Assembly: GCA_023386345.1 (NCBI GenBank)
Contig: JAEWJT010000004.1
Coordinates: 576,436-640,435 of the forward strand
Direction: 5' to 3'
DNA length: 64,000 bases
Origin: Bacillota bacterium
Lineage (GTDB): Bacteria > Bacillota > Clostridia > Tissierellales > Sedimentibacteraceae
Shown: one piece after another, positions 17,032 through 26,086 of the stretch
Numbering within the stretch: position 1 is the stretch's first letter
How the letters are laid out: every line of letters begins with the position of its first letter
Made by a program: the position numbers and the translations under genes
The notes under the pieces: generated by a model
Database searches by the model: none
Told to the model about the DNA's origin: nothing
Seen by the model: only the letters and a program-made list of their open reading frames with translations

Positions 17032-17988
17032 TTGATTAAAAAAAATTTAGCACCTATATTTGCTTTAATTTTGATTATAATATTCTTTATACAGCCAAAT
17101 ATTGTCAGATCAGGAGCTATAAGCGGAGTTACTCTGTGGTATACTAAGATATTGCCCGTTTTATTTCCTATGTTCATTTTATCAAATATATTGCTTCAAT
17201 ACAGTTTTTTATATGATGTATTAGAAAAGGTATCATCATTATCCAAGAGATTATTAGGCAGTTCATTTGCAGCTATACCATTTATCATAGGAGCTATATC
17301 AGGTTATCCCTCAGGAGCTTTCTCAACAGATTTAATGATTAAAAGCAACAGGATCTCTAAAGCTGAAGCTAATTACCTTTTAAGCTTTACTAATTTATGC
17401 AGTTTTCAATTTATTTCTGCTGTTATTGTGATGTCTATGCTTAAAGATACAAGTTTTTTACTGTATTTAGTACTGCCACACTACATCGGAGCGATTGTGC
17501 TATCAAAATTTATGAAAAAGGATTTTATAAGTATAAAAAAAGCAAAAAAAGAAAGCCTCATCAAAACTATATCTTTCAATGAGGCCTTTAGTAACGCTAT
17601 ATCTAAATCAGTAATAAGCATACTGACAGTGGCAGGAGTAATTGTTATTTTTTCAATATTATCCGAATACATAATGTCAATAATATCCATAGATACAAAT
17701 TCAAGCATAGCAACTGCAAATCCAGTTAGGCAAATTATAGTAGCTTTATCTACAGGTATCCTTGAGATGACAAATGGTTGCAATATCACTTGTTCATCGT
17801 CGTTACCAATCGAAGTAAAAATTATAATACTAAACTTTTTAATAAGCTTCTCAGGTTTTTCTATAATTTTCCAAACTATAAGTGTAAGCAACAACATTGA
17901 AATAAATATACTTGAATATATCAAAGTAAAATTCGTACATGGCATAATTTCTTCACTTATTGCTGTAATTATGCTTGTTATGTTCTAA
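17032..17988 (+). CDS. ylbJ: Sporulation integral membrane protein YlbJ
   Basis: 318 aa with about eight membrane helices. Characteristic segments are GVTLWYTKILPVLFPMFILSN, FIIGAISGYPSGA and NLCSFQFISAVI of the YlbJ/Gate (nucleoside-recognition-like) family. In Bacillus YlbJ is made under sigma-E and is needed for heat-resistant spores. Start is TTG 17032, with ATGGAGG upstream. Its presence is one of the better hints that this organism forms spores. Downstream region to 18055 is short and carries no clear terminator. Confidence 0.88.
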   Translation: MIKKNLAPIFALILIIIFFIQPNIVRSGAISGVTLWYTKILPVLFPMFILSNILLQYSFLYDVLEKVSSLSKRLLGSSFAAIPFIIGAISGYPSGAFSTDLMIKSNRISKAEANYLLSFTNLCSFQFISAVIVMSMLKDTSFLLYLVLPHYIGAIVLSKFMKKDFISIKKAKKESLIKTISFNEAFSNAISKSVISILTVAGVIVIFSILSEYIMSIISIDTNSSIATANPVRQIIVALSTGILEMTNGCNITCSSSLPIEVKIIILNFLISFSGFSIIFQTISVSNNIEINILEYIKVKFVHGIISSLIAVIMLVMF

Positions 17989-18054
17989 TTATGTCATATT
18001 TGTACATCAGTATCTACTTTAATAAACATCTTTTTTATTATATTATTCAGTCAA

Positions 18055-18816
18055 CTAATTGATGTAAAATTCAGTCATGTCATCTAATCGCAAGCATCCC
18101 AATCTATACTCAGGGTATTCTTCAGGTTTAAACATCATTTTTGCACCGCAATCTATGCAAATTCTGTCATTTGTTCTATGTATAACATAGCGTCCGTCTT
18201 TACCTGTTGCTTTTGTTATGGTATGACCATGTATGAGGATATAGCCTTTATATTTTTCATCTGCAAATGTTTCATCAATCTCTCCATATCTGTGCCATAT
18301 TACAAAATGAAATCCATCCTCATGTATCTGTTTGCGTTTATAAGTCTGTGCCACATCATTTGGACTATCAGTATATGCTGCTGCATGTGCTAGATAAAAT
18401 TTTTGCCCATTAACATCTACTTTATCATTGAAATATGGCAATTGCTCTAAAAATCGGATTATCTCTTCCTGCTTTGATTTATCCAATTTTTGAAAGGTTC
18501 CATAGGTTTCATAGCCGCCGTTGTTTGCATACCAGTTTCCATTTTTAATATTCTCTAAATTATCTTCATAATCTCTATTAATCAAATTTTTTAGCATCAT
18601 ATGTTCATGATTTCCTCTGTATAGATGAACAAAGCTATATTTTTCTTCCAATTCCTTGCAATACAATAGAGATTCTAGACTTTGCTTACCCCAATCTATC
18701 ATATCTCCTAATATGTGTAGTTCATCTGAACCATCATATTTAAAATTTATTAAAGCTAACATTTCTTTAAATTTATCTAATTGCCCATGTATATCACTTA
18801 TCACATATGTTGCCAT
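18055..18816 (-). CDS. Metallophosphoesterase, PPP-type protein/dinucleotide phosphatase
   Basis: 253 aa. Ordered PPP signatures: YVISDIHGQLD (DxH), HILGDMIDWG (GDxxD), YRGNHEHMM (GNHE), later LAHAA and LIHGHT histidines. These give the dinuclear metal centre of serine/threonine phosphatases and ApaH-like enzymes. It could act on phosphoproteins or diadenosine polyphosphates. Near the C-terminus a CIDCGAKMMF segment, typical of ApaH/PrpE-like members, holds two cysteines. Located 60 bases downstream of sbcC in the same direction. Confidence 0.82.
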   Translation of the reverse strand: MATYVISDIHGQLDKFKEMLALINFKYDGSDELHILGDMIDWGKQSLESLLYCKELEEKYSFVHLYRGNHEHMMLKNLINRDYEDNLENIKNGNWYANNGGYETYGTFQKLDKSKQEEIIRFLEQLPYFNDKVDVNGQKFYLAHAAAYTDSPNDVAQTYKRKQIHEDGFHFVIWHRYGEIDETFADEKYKGYILIHGHTITKATGKDGRYVIHRTNDRICIDCGAKMMFKPEEYPEYRLGCLRLDDMTEFYIN

Positions 18817-18876
18817 TATATTAATCCTCTTTTCTATTGTTCAAATTATCGTCTGAATTGTTCAATTGCTTCATGA

Positions 18877-21800
18877 CTACTCTGCCCAAAAAACCTTACT
18901 TCCTTTTTCACTTTTCTTGACAACAAGCTTATTATCAATCTGTTCCTTTAATTCACTTACATGGGATATAATCCCTATTAGCCTGTTATTTCCTGCTAAT
19001 TCATTTAATACACTTATCGCCTGCACTCTCGCATTGTCATCTAATGAGCCAAAGCCCTCATCTATGAACATTGTATCTAAATGTACTGCACCAGCTGTTG
19101 ACTGTATTACATCAGAAAGTCCCAGAGCCATAGAAAGTGCAGCCATAAACGACTCTCCTCCTGACAGGGTTTTGATATCTCTTGTTGTATCAGTTACAAG
19201 GCTATAAATGTCTAAATCAAGCCCTACAGGCCCTCTATTACCTAAATCAGTTATATCTCTGCATTGTAATAAAAATTGTCCTGAGGACATTTTATCTAAT
19301 CTTTTATTTGCAGCAGCTATAATCATATTGAAGTATTGCCTTTGTACATAAGTTTCAAAGTCCATCTTTATTTTTTCACTTATTTTTCCATTAGCTGTTT
19401 TATTAAGTGAATCATAGATTTCATATTTAGCTCTTATTTCTTTTCTTTCTTTAAATAGCTTTTCTATATTTGCTTTAGCATCAGAATTCTTTTTGCTTAA
19501 TGTATATATTATTTTAAATTGCTTTTCAATCTCCTGTAATTCTGCTGTCAAATCATTCTTTGTCTTAAGCATACTATCAAGAGCAATTTCTGATTTTCCC
19601 TCTGTTTGCTCTGTATAAATTTTAATCTCATAGCTTATATCTGACAATTTTTTATTATAGCTGTCAATATCGGATTGTAAAGTTTCGATTAATTCAGGAC
19701 TTAGCTTTGAGCCTTTATATTCTTCTTCATTAGCAAATCCATTGTTATTTAAAGCATTATAATATATATTTTTACACTCTTCTGACTCAGCTTTAATTCT
19801 TGTTCCATTTTCTAACTCTGCTGTTTTCTGACCTTTTTTAGCTTCATACTCTTTTGACAAACAATTAAAACTGTTTGTAGCATTGATTACTGCATCATTT
19901 AATGCTTTTAGATTAGCTCTATAAATATTAATTCTATTAACTGCTTCATCCTTAGTTTCAAACAGTAATTGCTTTTTAAGCTCATTTATGCTTGTACTTA
20001 GTGTTGTAAAGCTTAGATTTACTTCATTATATTTATTGGTAATTTCATCTAATTTTATGGTTTTATCAGCCAAATCTTTAGATAATATATCTAAAGACTT
20101 TATATTATTTTCATACTTACTTTTATTGTTTGCTGCAATTTCAAGACCATTTTTACTTTGCACTAATTCTTTTTTAGAATTTTCTAAAATCTTATGAACT
20201 ATCTCTGAAATAGTAAATGAATTTTGCAAAACCGACTTGTTTTTATTATTTTCTAGAATTTCAATAATAAGATTTAAATCAGTAATTCTTTCCGTTTCAC
20301 TCTCAGAGCCTTTTCCAACTATCTGATTTACCCTATTTAAAACTGTCTCTAATTTAAAGTCATATGCTTGTTTAGCTACCTGTAGTTTCTCATTAGCATA
20401 GCTATTTTGTTTTTCTGCTTTGTCACGCTCTTTTTTTGAGTTTTCTATATCAGCTTGTGTAGGTGCATTTTCTGAAACAGAGGCAATATTGGGGTGCTCT
20501 ACTGATCCGCAAACAGGGCATGGCATATTATCAACAAGTCTTTCTTTAGCAAGTATTCCAGCCTGTTCAGTTAAAAATGCCCGATACATTTCCTCATATA
20601 TACTGTTTAATTTTGAATAAGATTTAAAGGCAGTATTTGCTTCGCCTATACTTACATCATATTTTTCCTTTGAAAAAATCAATTCGTTTGCAAGTTTATT
20701 TAATTCTTCAATCTCAACTACAATATTTTCTGCATCTTTAACTTTTAGCTGTATCTCAGTATAAATCTCATAACAATTTTTCAGACCGTCCTGTTCACTT
20801 TCTAATTTCAACATAGACAAGCTTTTATTTTCTATATCATTTTTTAATGAACTAATGTTTTGTTCTAATAATACTTTTTCTTTATGTAATGTGGATACTA
20901 AGTCTCTCTTTATTTCTAATTCATCGTACTTAGATAAAGTATCATCTATTCTAACAATATAACCTGTCAATTTTTCTTCATTTTCAAGCTTATTTTTCTC
21001 ACAAGATTCAAGTTCTTTGGATAAACTTACTAATTTATTTTCATTTTCTTTTAGCCAATTATTTAAATTAACTACTCTTTCTCTGATTTCTGCTAATGTT
21101 TTTAGTTTATTAATATATATAGCTTCATCAGCCTTAACTTTTTCAGCTTTTTTAGCACTATCAAGCTTCTTTTCCTTTATTTTTTGCTCATCATATTTAC
21201 TCTCAAGCTCTATTTTTACATTTTGTGAAAGCTTTAGCTTTCTAAATAAAGCATTTACTGTTTCTGCATTGATTATAAGAGAATTTATACTATTAAACTT
21301 TTCTTGCGCACTATCCTTTTGATTGTTTATATCTTGCTCTTTTTCTTTTATTTCACCGTTTATTTTGCTGATAAATTCTAATATATCATCAGTTTTAAAC
21401 TCAAAATTAAAAAGCATAACAGACCATTGTTCTTTGTATATACTTTCATCCAAGTAATTTATATTCTTTAATTCATGCTCACAAAGAGTTTTATTTTTAG
21501 CTAAGTCAGTGTTAATTTCTCTGATTTTATTTTGAAGAGCTTCTCCAATTTTATTATAAATTTTTGTATCAAATATCTTGGAAAAAATTCTTTTTCTTTC
21601 ATCAGAATTTGCATGCAACAATTTCAAAAAATCACCCTGTGCTATCATGGCGATTTGTGTAAACTGATCTTTATCTATACCTAAAATTTCAACTATTTTG
21701 TTATTCGTTTCAGTTTTATTGCCAATAAAAGCTTTACCATCAGGCAAGCTAAGCTCAACCTTTGGTGCTTCTATAGTATAACCAGTCCCCTCAGCTGTTT

Positions 21801-22110
21801 TTCTTTTAGAACGCCTTTCATACTGTGGGTTTCTGTTTATTTGATATATTTTATCTTGATATTTAAAAGTAAGCTCAACATAGGTCGGCATATCATCATT
21901 TGCAAACTGGCTTCTCATCATATTGCCATCTCTGACACCGCCGCTTGTTTGCTCATACAGAGCATAGGTTATTGCATCAAAAATAGTAGTTTTACCAGCA
22001 CCAGTATCACCTGCTATTAAAAATATACCACTATTAACTTCTTCAAAGCTTATTTCTGTTTTATCTGCATAAGAGCCAAAGGCTGATATTACAATTTTTA
22101 TTGGCTTCAT
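18877..22110 (-). CDS. sbcC: Exonuclease SbcCD, ATPase subunit SbcC
   Basis: 1077 aa SMC/Rad50-like ATPase. The N-terminal half-ATPase has FGSYADKTEI...LIAGDTGAGKTTIFDAI (Walker A) and QFTQIAMIAQGDFLKLL (Q-loop). Long coiled coils flank a zinc hook CPVCG near residue 531. The C-terminal half carries the signature TLSGGESFMAALSMALGLSD and Walker B DTMFIDEGFGSLD. With SbcD it cleaves hairpins and palindromic or protein-blocked DNA ends. It follows sbcD by 16 bases, so the two form an operon. The large nested palindromes elsewhere in this genome are its kind of substrate. Confidence 0.96.
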   Translation of the reverse strand: MKPIKIVISAFGSYADKTEISFEEVNSGIFLIAGDTGAGKTTIFDAITYALYEQTSGGVRDGNMMRSQFANDDMPTYVELTFKYQDKIYQINRNPQYERRSKRKTAEGTGYTIEAPKVELSLPDGKAFIGNKTETNNKIVEILGIDKDQFTQIAMIAQGDFLKLLHANSDERKRIFSKIFDTKIYNKIGEALQNKIREINTDLAKNKTLCEHELKNINYLDESIYKEQWSVMLFNFEFKTDDILEFISKINGEIKEKEQDINNQKDSAQEKFNSINSLIINAETVNALFRKLKLSQNVKIELESKYDEQKIKEKKLDSAKKAEKVKADEAIYINKLKTLAEIRERVVNLNNWLKENENKLVSLSKELESCEKNKLENEEKLTGYIVRIDDTLSKYDELEIKRDLVSTLHKEKVLLEQNISSLKNDIENKSLSMLKLESEQDGLKNCYEIYTEIQLKVKDAENIVVEIEELNKLANELIFSKEKYDVSIGEANTAFKSYSKLNSIYEEMYRAFLTEQAGILAKERLVDNMPCPVCGSVEHPNIASVSENAPTQADIENSKKERDKAEKQNSYANEKLQVAKQAYDFKLETVLNRVNQIVGKGSESETERITDLNLIIEILENNKNKSVLQNSFTISEIVHKILENSKKELVQSKNGLEIAANNKSKYENNIKSLDILSKDLADKTIKLDEITNKYNEVNLSFTTLSTSINELKKQLLFETKDEAVNRINIYRANLKALNDAVINATNSFNCLSKEYEAKKGQKTAELENGTRIKAESEECKNIYYNALNNNGFANEEEYKGSKLSPELIETLQSDIDSYNKKLSDISYEIKIYTEQTEGKSEIALDSMLKTKNDLTAELQEIEKQFKIIYTLSKKNSDAKANIEKLFKERKEIRAKYEIYDSLNKTANGKISEKIKMDFETYVQRQYFNMIIAAANKRLDKMSSGQFLLQCRDITDLGNRGPVGLDLDIYSLVTDTTRDIKTLSGGESFMAALSMALGLSDVIQSTAGAVHLDTMFIDEGFGSLDDNARVQAISVLNELAGNNRLIGIISHVSELKEQIDNKLVVKKSEKGSKVFWAE

Positions 22111-22126
22111 CTATTCGTTCTCCTAC

Positions 22127-23290
22127 TTATTCGCTCTCTTTTATATGTGATACAATTTCAACTATTGCTTTTCCTTCATCCTCAGTCATTTCACGATTTT
22201 GCATATCAAAAAAGAATTTTTCAAAGGCTGTTACAGGATTATCAATTTCTATTTCTTCACTTGATTCTTCGAGCTTGGAACGAGTTCTTGCATTATCAAC
22301 TCTTATTTCCAGTATATGAGAATAAACATTTTCTAATTGATCCTTAGGCTTGTACTGGTCTATCTCATCCTTAAGGATTACACTAACATAATCATCCTTA
22401 TTATCTTTCGTAGCTCTGGAAATTATTTCTTCTAAAAGTCCTTCCTCTAATCTTAAATCACGCAAGGGATTAAGCTTAATCTGTTCTATTTTTATTGCAT
22501 CATTTTTATTTTGCATATTTGCAACAGTCAATGACTTATTGTGATTTCTCTCACTCACCGAATATTTTAACAAAGTACCAGTATATCTGATATGCTCATA
22601 TCCTATTTTCTGCGGTCCATGTATATGCCCTAAGGCTACATAATCAAAATCTTTTACAGCAGATACATCAACATTATCAAGTCCACCAACTGATATTAAG
22701 CTTATCTCAGAATCACAGGTCTCGGGCTTAATATCTTTAAATGTAAAAAACTGATGGGAAACCAACACATTTCTCTTATTATAATCAATATTTTCTCTTT
22801 CAATAATTTTTCTCACGGCATCGTCATAGCTTGTTATCTCACCATCTTCAAATAAATGTCTAACATATCCAGGTTTTAAAAATGGTAATAAATAGAAATC
22901 TACCTCGCCAAATTCATCGTTTAAAGTTATTTTTTTCAAATATTCATCTTTATCTCTTGGCGGCAAGCCAGCTATGAAAACATTGTGTTTTGCTAGAATA
23001 GAATTTGCAAAGTCAAGTCTTTCTGCCGAATCATGATTGCCGGCGATTATAAAAACGGGTATTGAAGGATGAATTTGTGTAATTTTTGTAAGAAAATCAT
23101 CAAAAACAGTAACTGCCTCTGCCGAAGGAATAGATTTATCATATATATCTCCCGCAATTATTATAGCATCAGGTCTTAACTCATGAGCCTTTCCAACAAG
23201 CTGATTAAGAATGAATACTTGGTCGTCTCTTAAATTGTAATGATTCAACTGCTTACCTATATGTAAATCCGATAAATGAAAAAATTTCAT
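22127..23290 (-). CDS. sbcD: Exonuclease SbcCD, nuclease subunit SbcD
   Basis: 387 aa Mre11-like nuclease. Metal-binding motifs in order are FFHLSDLHIGK, IIAGDIYD, FIIAGNHDS, VLVSHQFF and VALGHIHGPQ. A C-terminal capping region follows. ATG 23290 has GGAGGGACAAAAG upstream. First gene of the sbcDC operon. Confidence 0.96.
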   Translation of the reverse strand: MKFFHLSDLHIGKQLNHYNLRDDQVFILNQLVGKAHELRPDAIIIAGDIYDKSIPSAEAVTVFDDFLTKITQIHPSIPVFIIAGNHDSAERLDFANSILAKHNVFIAGLPPRDKDEYLKKITLNDEFGEVDFYLLPFLKPGYVRHLFEDGEITSYDDAVRKIIERENIDYNKRNVLVSHQFFTFKDIKPETCDSEISLISVGGLDNVDVSAVKDFDYVALGHIHGPQKIGYEHIRYTGTLLKYSVSERNHNKSLTVANMQNKNDAIKIEQIKLNPLRDLRLEEGLLEEIISRATKDNKDDYVSVILKDEIDQYKPKDQLENVYSHILEIRVDNARTRSKLEESSEEIEIDNPVTAFEKFFFDMQNREMTEDEGKAIVEIVSHIKESE

Positions 23291-23314
23291 CTTTTGTCCC
23301 TCCGATTGTTCATT

Positions 23315-23353
23315 TTAAAAAAAGAGTGTATCTCAAATTTTAAATACACTCTT
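23315..23353 (-). terminator. Terminator after the 23352 gene
   Basis: AAGAGTGTAT (23322-23331) pairs with ATACACTCTT (23344-23353); on the minus strand it is followed by T7. The stem begins inside the stop codon of the gene at 23352, so this terminator separates it from sbcD. Confidence 0.85.
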
Positions 23354-24497
23354 ACTTTAAACCATTAACATGTTGCTGCCATAGGTTTTTTAATTCTGTT
23401 AAATTTGTTCCATATATACTTTGATAATCATACTTGGAATTTACTAGCAAATCATATTTATATTTACCAAATTGATGAACTAGATATTCTTTAAAGGATC
23501 TATCTAATATAAAAAATGCTTTATTTTTTATGCTTCCGCCCAATTCATCAATATTTTTTATTTTTCCAATTGATTTTATAATCTTTTTATTTTCATCTGT
23601 CAAATGCTCTTTTGACAGTTTCATATAACTATCATAATTATTTACATAATCAATCCAAGAGGCTTTTAATTCATTTAAGTATAAACCATATATCTCCACA
23701 TATGCTGTTTCAACTAATTCAGATTTATATAATTCCATGAATTTTTCCATGCCATAATTTTTAATCAAATATCTACAAAAAGAATTGCTCAGTATAAAAA
23801 AGGCTTCTTTGTTATCTCGTGTTGCGTTGCCATAAGAAATGCCTATTTTTGAAATTATGTCTTCATAATCTTGAGTAACATAATCTTTTGAAACAGTAAA
23901 AATATCTATACCATAATTAAGCTTGTTTACATTTAAGCCTAGCTCATCTTGAACATAAAAGCCCAAACCCTCTGTCAAACTATTAGATATACTATTTCTT
24001 GCAATAATCTTAGTTATGTCTCTTACTAAAGTAGAAAAATTTCTCTCAAAACTTTCCTTATTAAGCTTAATTCTTAATTTCATATTATAATCAGTATACG
24101 AAGCTATATCTTTATTATCAAAAATACCAAATTCAATAATAGGCTCAAAATAATAATCGTCCCTATATTGCTCCCTATGTTTGTCTTCCCAATCAGTCAT
24201 ACCAATAAAATCACTGACTGAGCTTACATAATCATCAACATCAGTTAAAAAGTCTTTAGCGTTTCTAAATCCGCTTTTTTCATCATCAGACTTATTCCAA
24301 TTATCTATATTAATCTTTCCATACCTTGATATATAGTAATTATCCTTGACATGATAATATGTATTATTTATTTCTTTATCAACAGCTTTTGCGTTTAAAT
24401 TTAATTTTTGTGTCAAAACATTATCAGTTGTAAATATTGAAAACACTAAGGCAAGTATAGCTATTAATAAAATAACTATTGTATATCTTTTTTCCAT
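23352..24497 (-). CDS. Membrane-anchored, peptidase-MA-like protein with degenerate zinc site
   Basis: 381 aa with an N-terminal signal anchor (residues 5-22), the rest extracellular. Residues 150-290 follow the plan of peptidase MA-like gluzincins: a helix where HExxH should be, then LTEGLGFYV (E176), then SFCRYLIKNYGMEKFMELYK...IYGLYLNELKASW. That last block is repeated, diverged, at 333-376 (SFKEYLVHQFGKYKYDLL...IYGTNLTELKNLW). The expected HExxH positions read R159-D-I-T-K163, so catalysis is unlikely. Second gene after the coiled-coil protein downstream of coaD. Function unknown; it may bind peptides or serve as a scaffold. Confidence 0.6.
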   Translation of the reverse strand: MEKRYTIVILLIAILALVFSIFTTDNVLTQKLNLNAKAVDKEINNTYYHVKDNYYISRYGKINIDNWNKSDDEKSGFRNAKDFLTDVDDYVSSVSDFIGMTDWEDKHREQYRDDYYFEPIIEFGIFDNKDIASYTDYNMKLRIKLNKESFERNFSTLVRDITKIIARNSISNSLTEGLGFYVQDELGLNVNKLNYGIDIFTVSKDYVTQDYEDIISKIGISYGNATRDNKEAFFILSNSFCRYLIKNYGMEKFMELYKSELVETAYVEIYGLYLNELKASWIDYVNNYDSYMKLSKEHLTDENKKIIKSIGKIKNIDELGGSIKNKAFFILDRSFKEYLVHQFGKYKYDLLVNSKYDYQSIYGTNLTELKNLWQQHVNGLK

Positions 24498-24529
24498 AAA
24501 ATCTCCCCCAGTAGTTTATTTTTTTACAA

Positions 24530-24973
24530 TTAAATATTTCTAAGCTCTCTCCTATTTTCTTCAATTACATCGAGTAAGCCCGCTAATCTTTCTTGTATTT
24601 TTGCTAATAATTCATCACTATAGTTCAATGAATTTACCTTAATTTCATATGCCTTGTTTTCAGCAATAGCAAGAATTTCATTAGCCCTATCCTTTGCCAT
24701 TTTCATTATTTCAGTATCACTTAATAATCCATCCTGCTGTCTTTTAGCTCTTTCAAGCAAGCTATCTGCCTCTGTTTGAGCTTCAGTCAATATTCTTTGT
24801 CTCTCTTTAGCAACCCAATTAGCTCTATTGATTTCTTCAGGTAATTTCAATCTTATTTCACTAATTATTTCTAATAAATCTTCCTTTTCAATAATAACTT
24901 TATTAGTTAGAGGGAGCTTTCCTGCTTCATCTATTATATCTTCCATTTTTTCTAAAAGTACAAAAATATCCAT
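24530..24973 (-). CDS. Coiled-coil protein encoded next to coaD
   Basis: About 147 aa, almost entirely helical and charged, with no membrane segment. Its middle part (RILTEAQTEADSLLERAKRQ...MAKDRANEILAIAENKAYEI) resembles the stalk of V-type ATPase subunits and DivIVA-like proteins, which explains the common label 'ATPase'. It is a conserved neighbour of coaD in Clostridia. ATG 24973 follows AAGGATGA at a good distance; the ATG at 24982 sits on top of that site. Function unknown. Confidence 0.65.
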   Translation of the reverse strand: MDIFVLLEKMEDIIDEAGKLPLTNKVIIEKEDLLEIISEIRLKLPEEINRANWVAKERQRILTEAQTEADSLLERAKRQQDGLLSDTEIMKMAKDRANEILAIAENKAYEIKVNSLNYSDELLAKIQERLAGLLDVIEENRRELRNI

Positions 24974-25016
24974 TTTTTTCATCCTTTCTATGTGAGATCT
25001 AATGCTCAGACCATAA

Positions 25017-25487
25017 TCATAATTTATTTTTAATTGCTACATAAACATTTTTAGGAACTAAATCAGATATATCTCCACCATACATTGCAACCTCTTTTAC
25101 GATACTCGAACTTATAAACGAGTAATCTGAAGATGCTACCATGAAGATAGTTTCTAATTCCGGATACAAATGCTTATTAATTGAAGCTATTTTAAGCTCA
25201 TATTCATAATCAGAGACAGCTCTTAATCCTCTCACTATTGTTTGTATATTGTGCTGTCTTGCGTAATTTACAGCCATATCCTCTGTTACATCAACAGTGA
25301 CATTTTTAATATCACTAACAGCCTCTTTTATTAATTCAAATCTTTCTTGTGACGTAAAAAAATGCTGTTTTGATTTATTGTTAAAAATAGTAATGACAAC
25401 CTCATCAAATTTATCTGAACATCTTTTAATAAGGTCAAGATGTCCTAATGTTATCGGGTCGAAGCTGCCAGTAAACAGTACCTTCAT
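25017..25487 (-). CDS. coaD: Phosphopantetheine adenylyltransferase
   Basis: 156 aa, normal length. Fourth step of coenzyme A synthesis. Nucleotidyltransferase motif TGSFDPITLGHLDLI with HxGH-type Thr-Leu-Gly-His; GLRAVSDYEYELKIASINKHL and the C-terminal SDYSFISSSIVKEVAMYGGDI (ISSS) motif are all present. Lies 29 bases after rsmD, the usual rsmD-coaD pairing. Confidence 0.97.
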   Translation of the reverse strand: MKVLFTGSFDPITLGHLDLIKRCSDKFDEVVITIFNNKSKQHFFTSQERFELIKEAVSDIKNVTVDVTEDMAVNYARQHNIQTIVRGLRAVSDYEYELKIASINKHLYPELETIFMVASSDYSFISSSIVKEVAMYGGDISDLVPKNVYVAIKNKL

Positions 25488-25516
25488 ATAAAATTTAATT
25501 CCTTTCTTAAATAGAA

Positions 25517-26071
25517 TTATTTATATTTTAAAATTCCGATTTTTGTAATACCATAAATTTTCTCTCTATATTGTAGCACATCTTGCTCTATATTTTCAAA
25601 CATTTTTTCAGTTTTTTCGCATTCAATTATTAAAGTACCATCTTTTTTCAATAAATCATTTCTAATGACTGTATTTATAATGTTATCCGAACAGTTGAGG
25701 TGATATGGTGCATCTGCAAATATATAGTCAAATTTCATGTCGCTTTTGGCAAAGAATGACAATGCTTTTTCATAATCATTTACATAAACCTTAGCTTTAT
25801 CATCTAGTTTACATAATGAAATGTTTTTTTTTATGAAACTTACACTTTTATGTGATACATCTACAAAATGACACTCCTTTGCTCCTCTGCACAAGAATTC
25901 AATGCCTATACTTCCTGTACCTGCAAATAAATCCAGCACAAGACTATCCTCATCTATATAACCAATCATATTAAATATCGCTTCTTTAATTTTATCTGCT
26001 GTCGGTCTAACCGATGTATCTTTTGGGGCAAATAGCTTTTTTCCCTTGTTGTTTCCTGATATAACTCTCAA
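25517..26071 (-). CDS. rsmD: 16S rRNA (guanine966-N2)-methyltransferase RsmD
   Basis: 184 aa. Begins MRVISGNNKGKKL and has VRPTADKIKEAIFNMIG, the SAM-binding LVLDLFAGTGSIGIE, and the catalytic region YIFADAPYH. The catalytic motif is usually D/N-PPY; here it is DAPY, a small departure. TTG start at 26071 with AAGGAAG upstream. Between recG (upstream) and coaD (downstream). Confidence 0.93.
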   Translation of the reverse strand: MRVISGNNKGKKLFAPKDTSVRPTADKIKEAIFNMIGYIDEDSLVLDLFAGTGSIGIEFLCRGAKECHFVDVSHKSVSFIKKNISLCKLDDKAKVYVNDYEKALSFFAKSDMKFDYIFADAPYHLNCSDNIINTVIRNDLLKKDGTLIIECEKTEKMFENIEQDVLQYREKIYGITKIGILKYK

Positions 26072-26086
26072 TTTTTCACTTCCTTG

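Noticed and set aside
17481..17945. 154-codon minus-strand frame
   Set aside because: Complement of the ylbJ membrane helices, which gives an apparently hydrophobic frame. The forward gene has family motifs and an SD.
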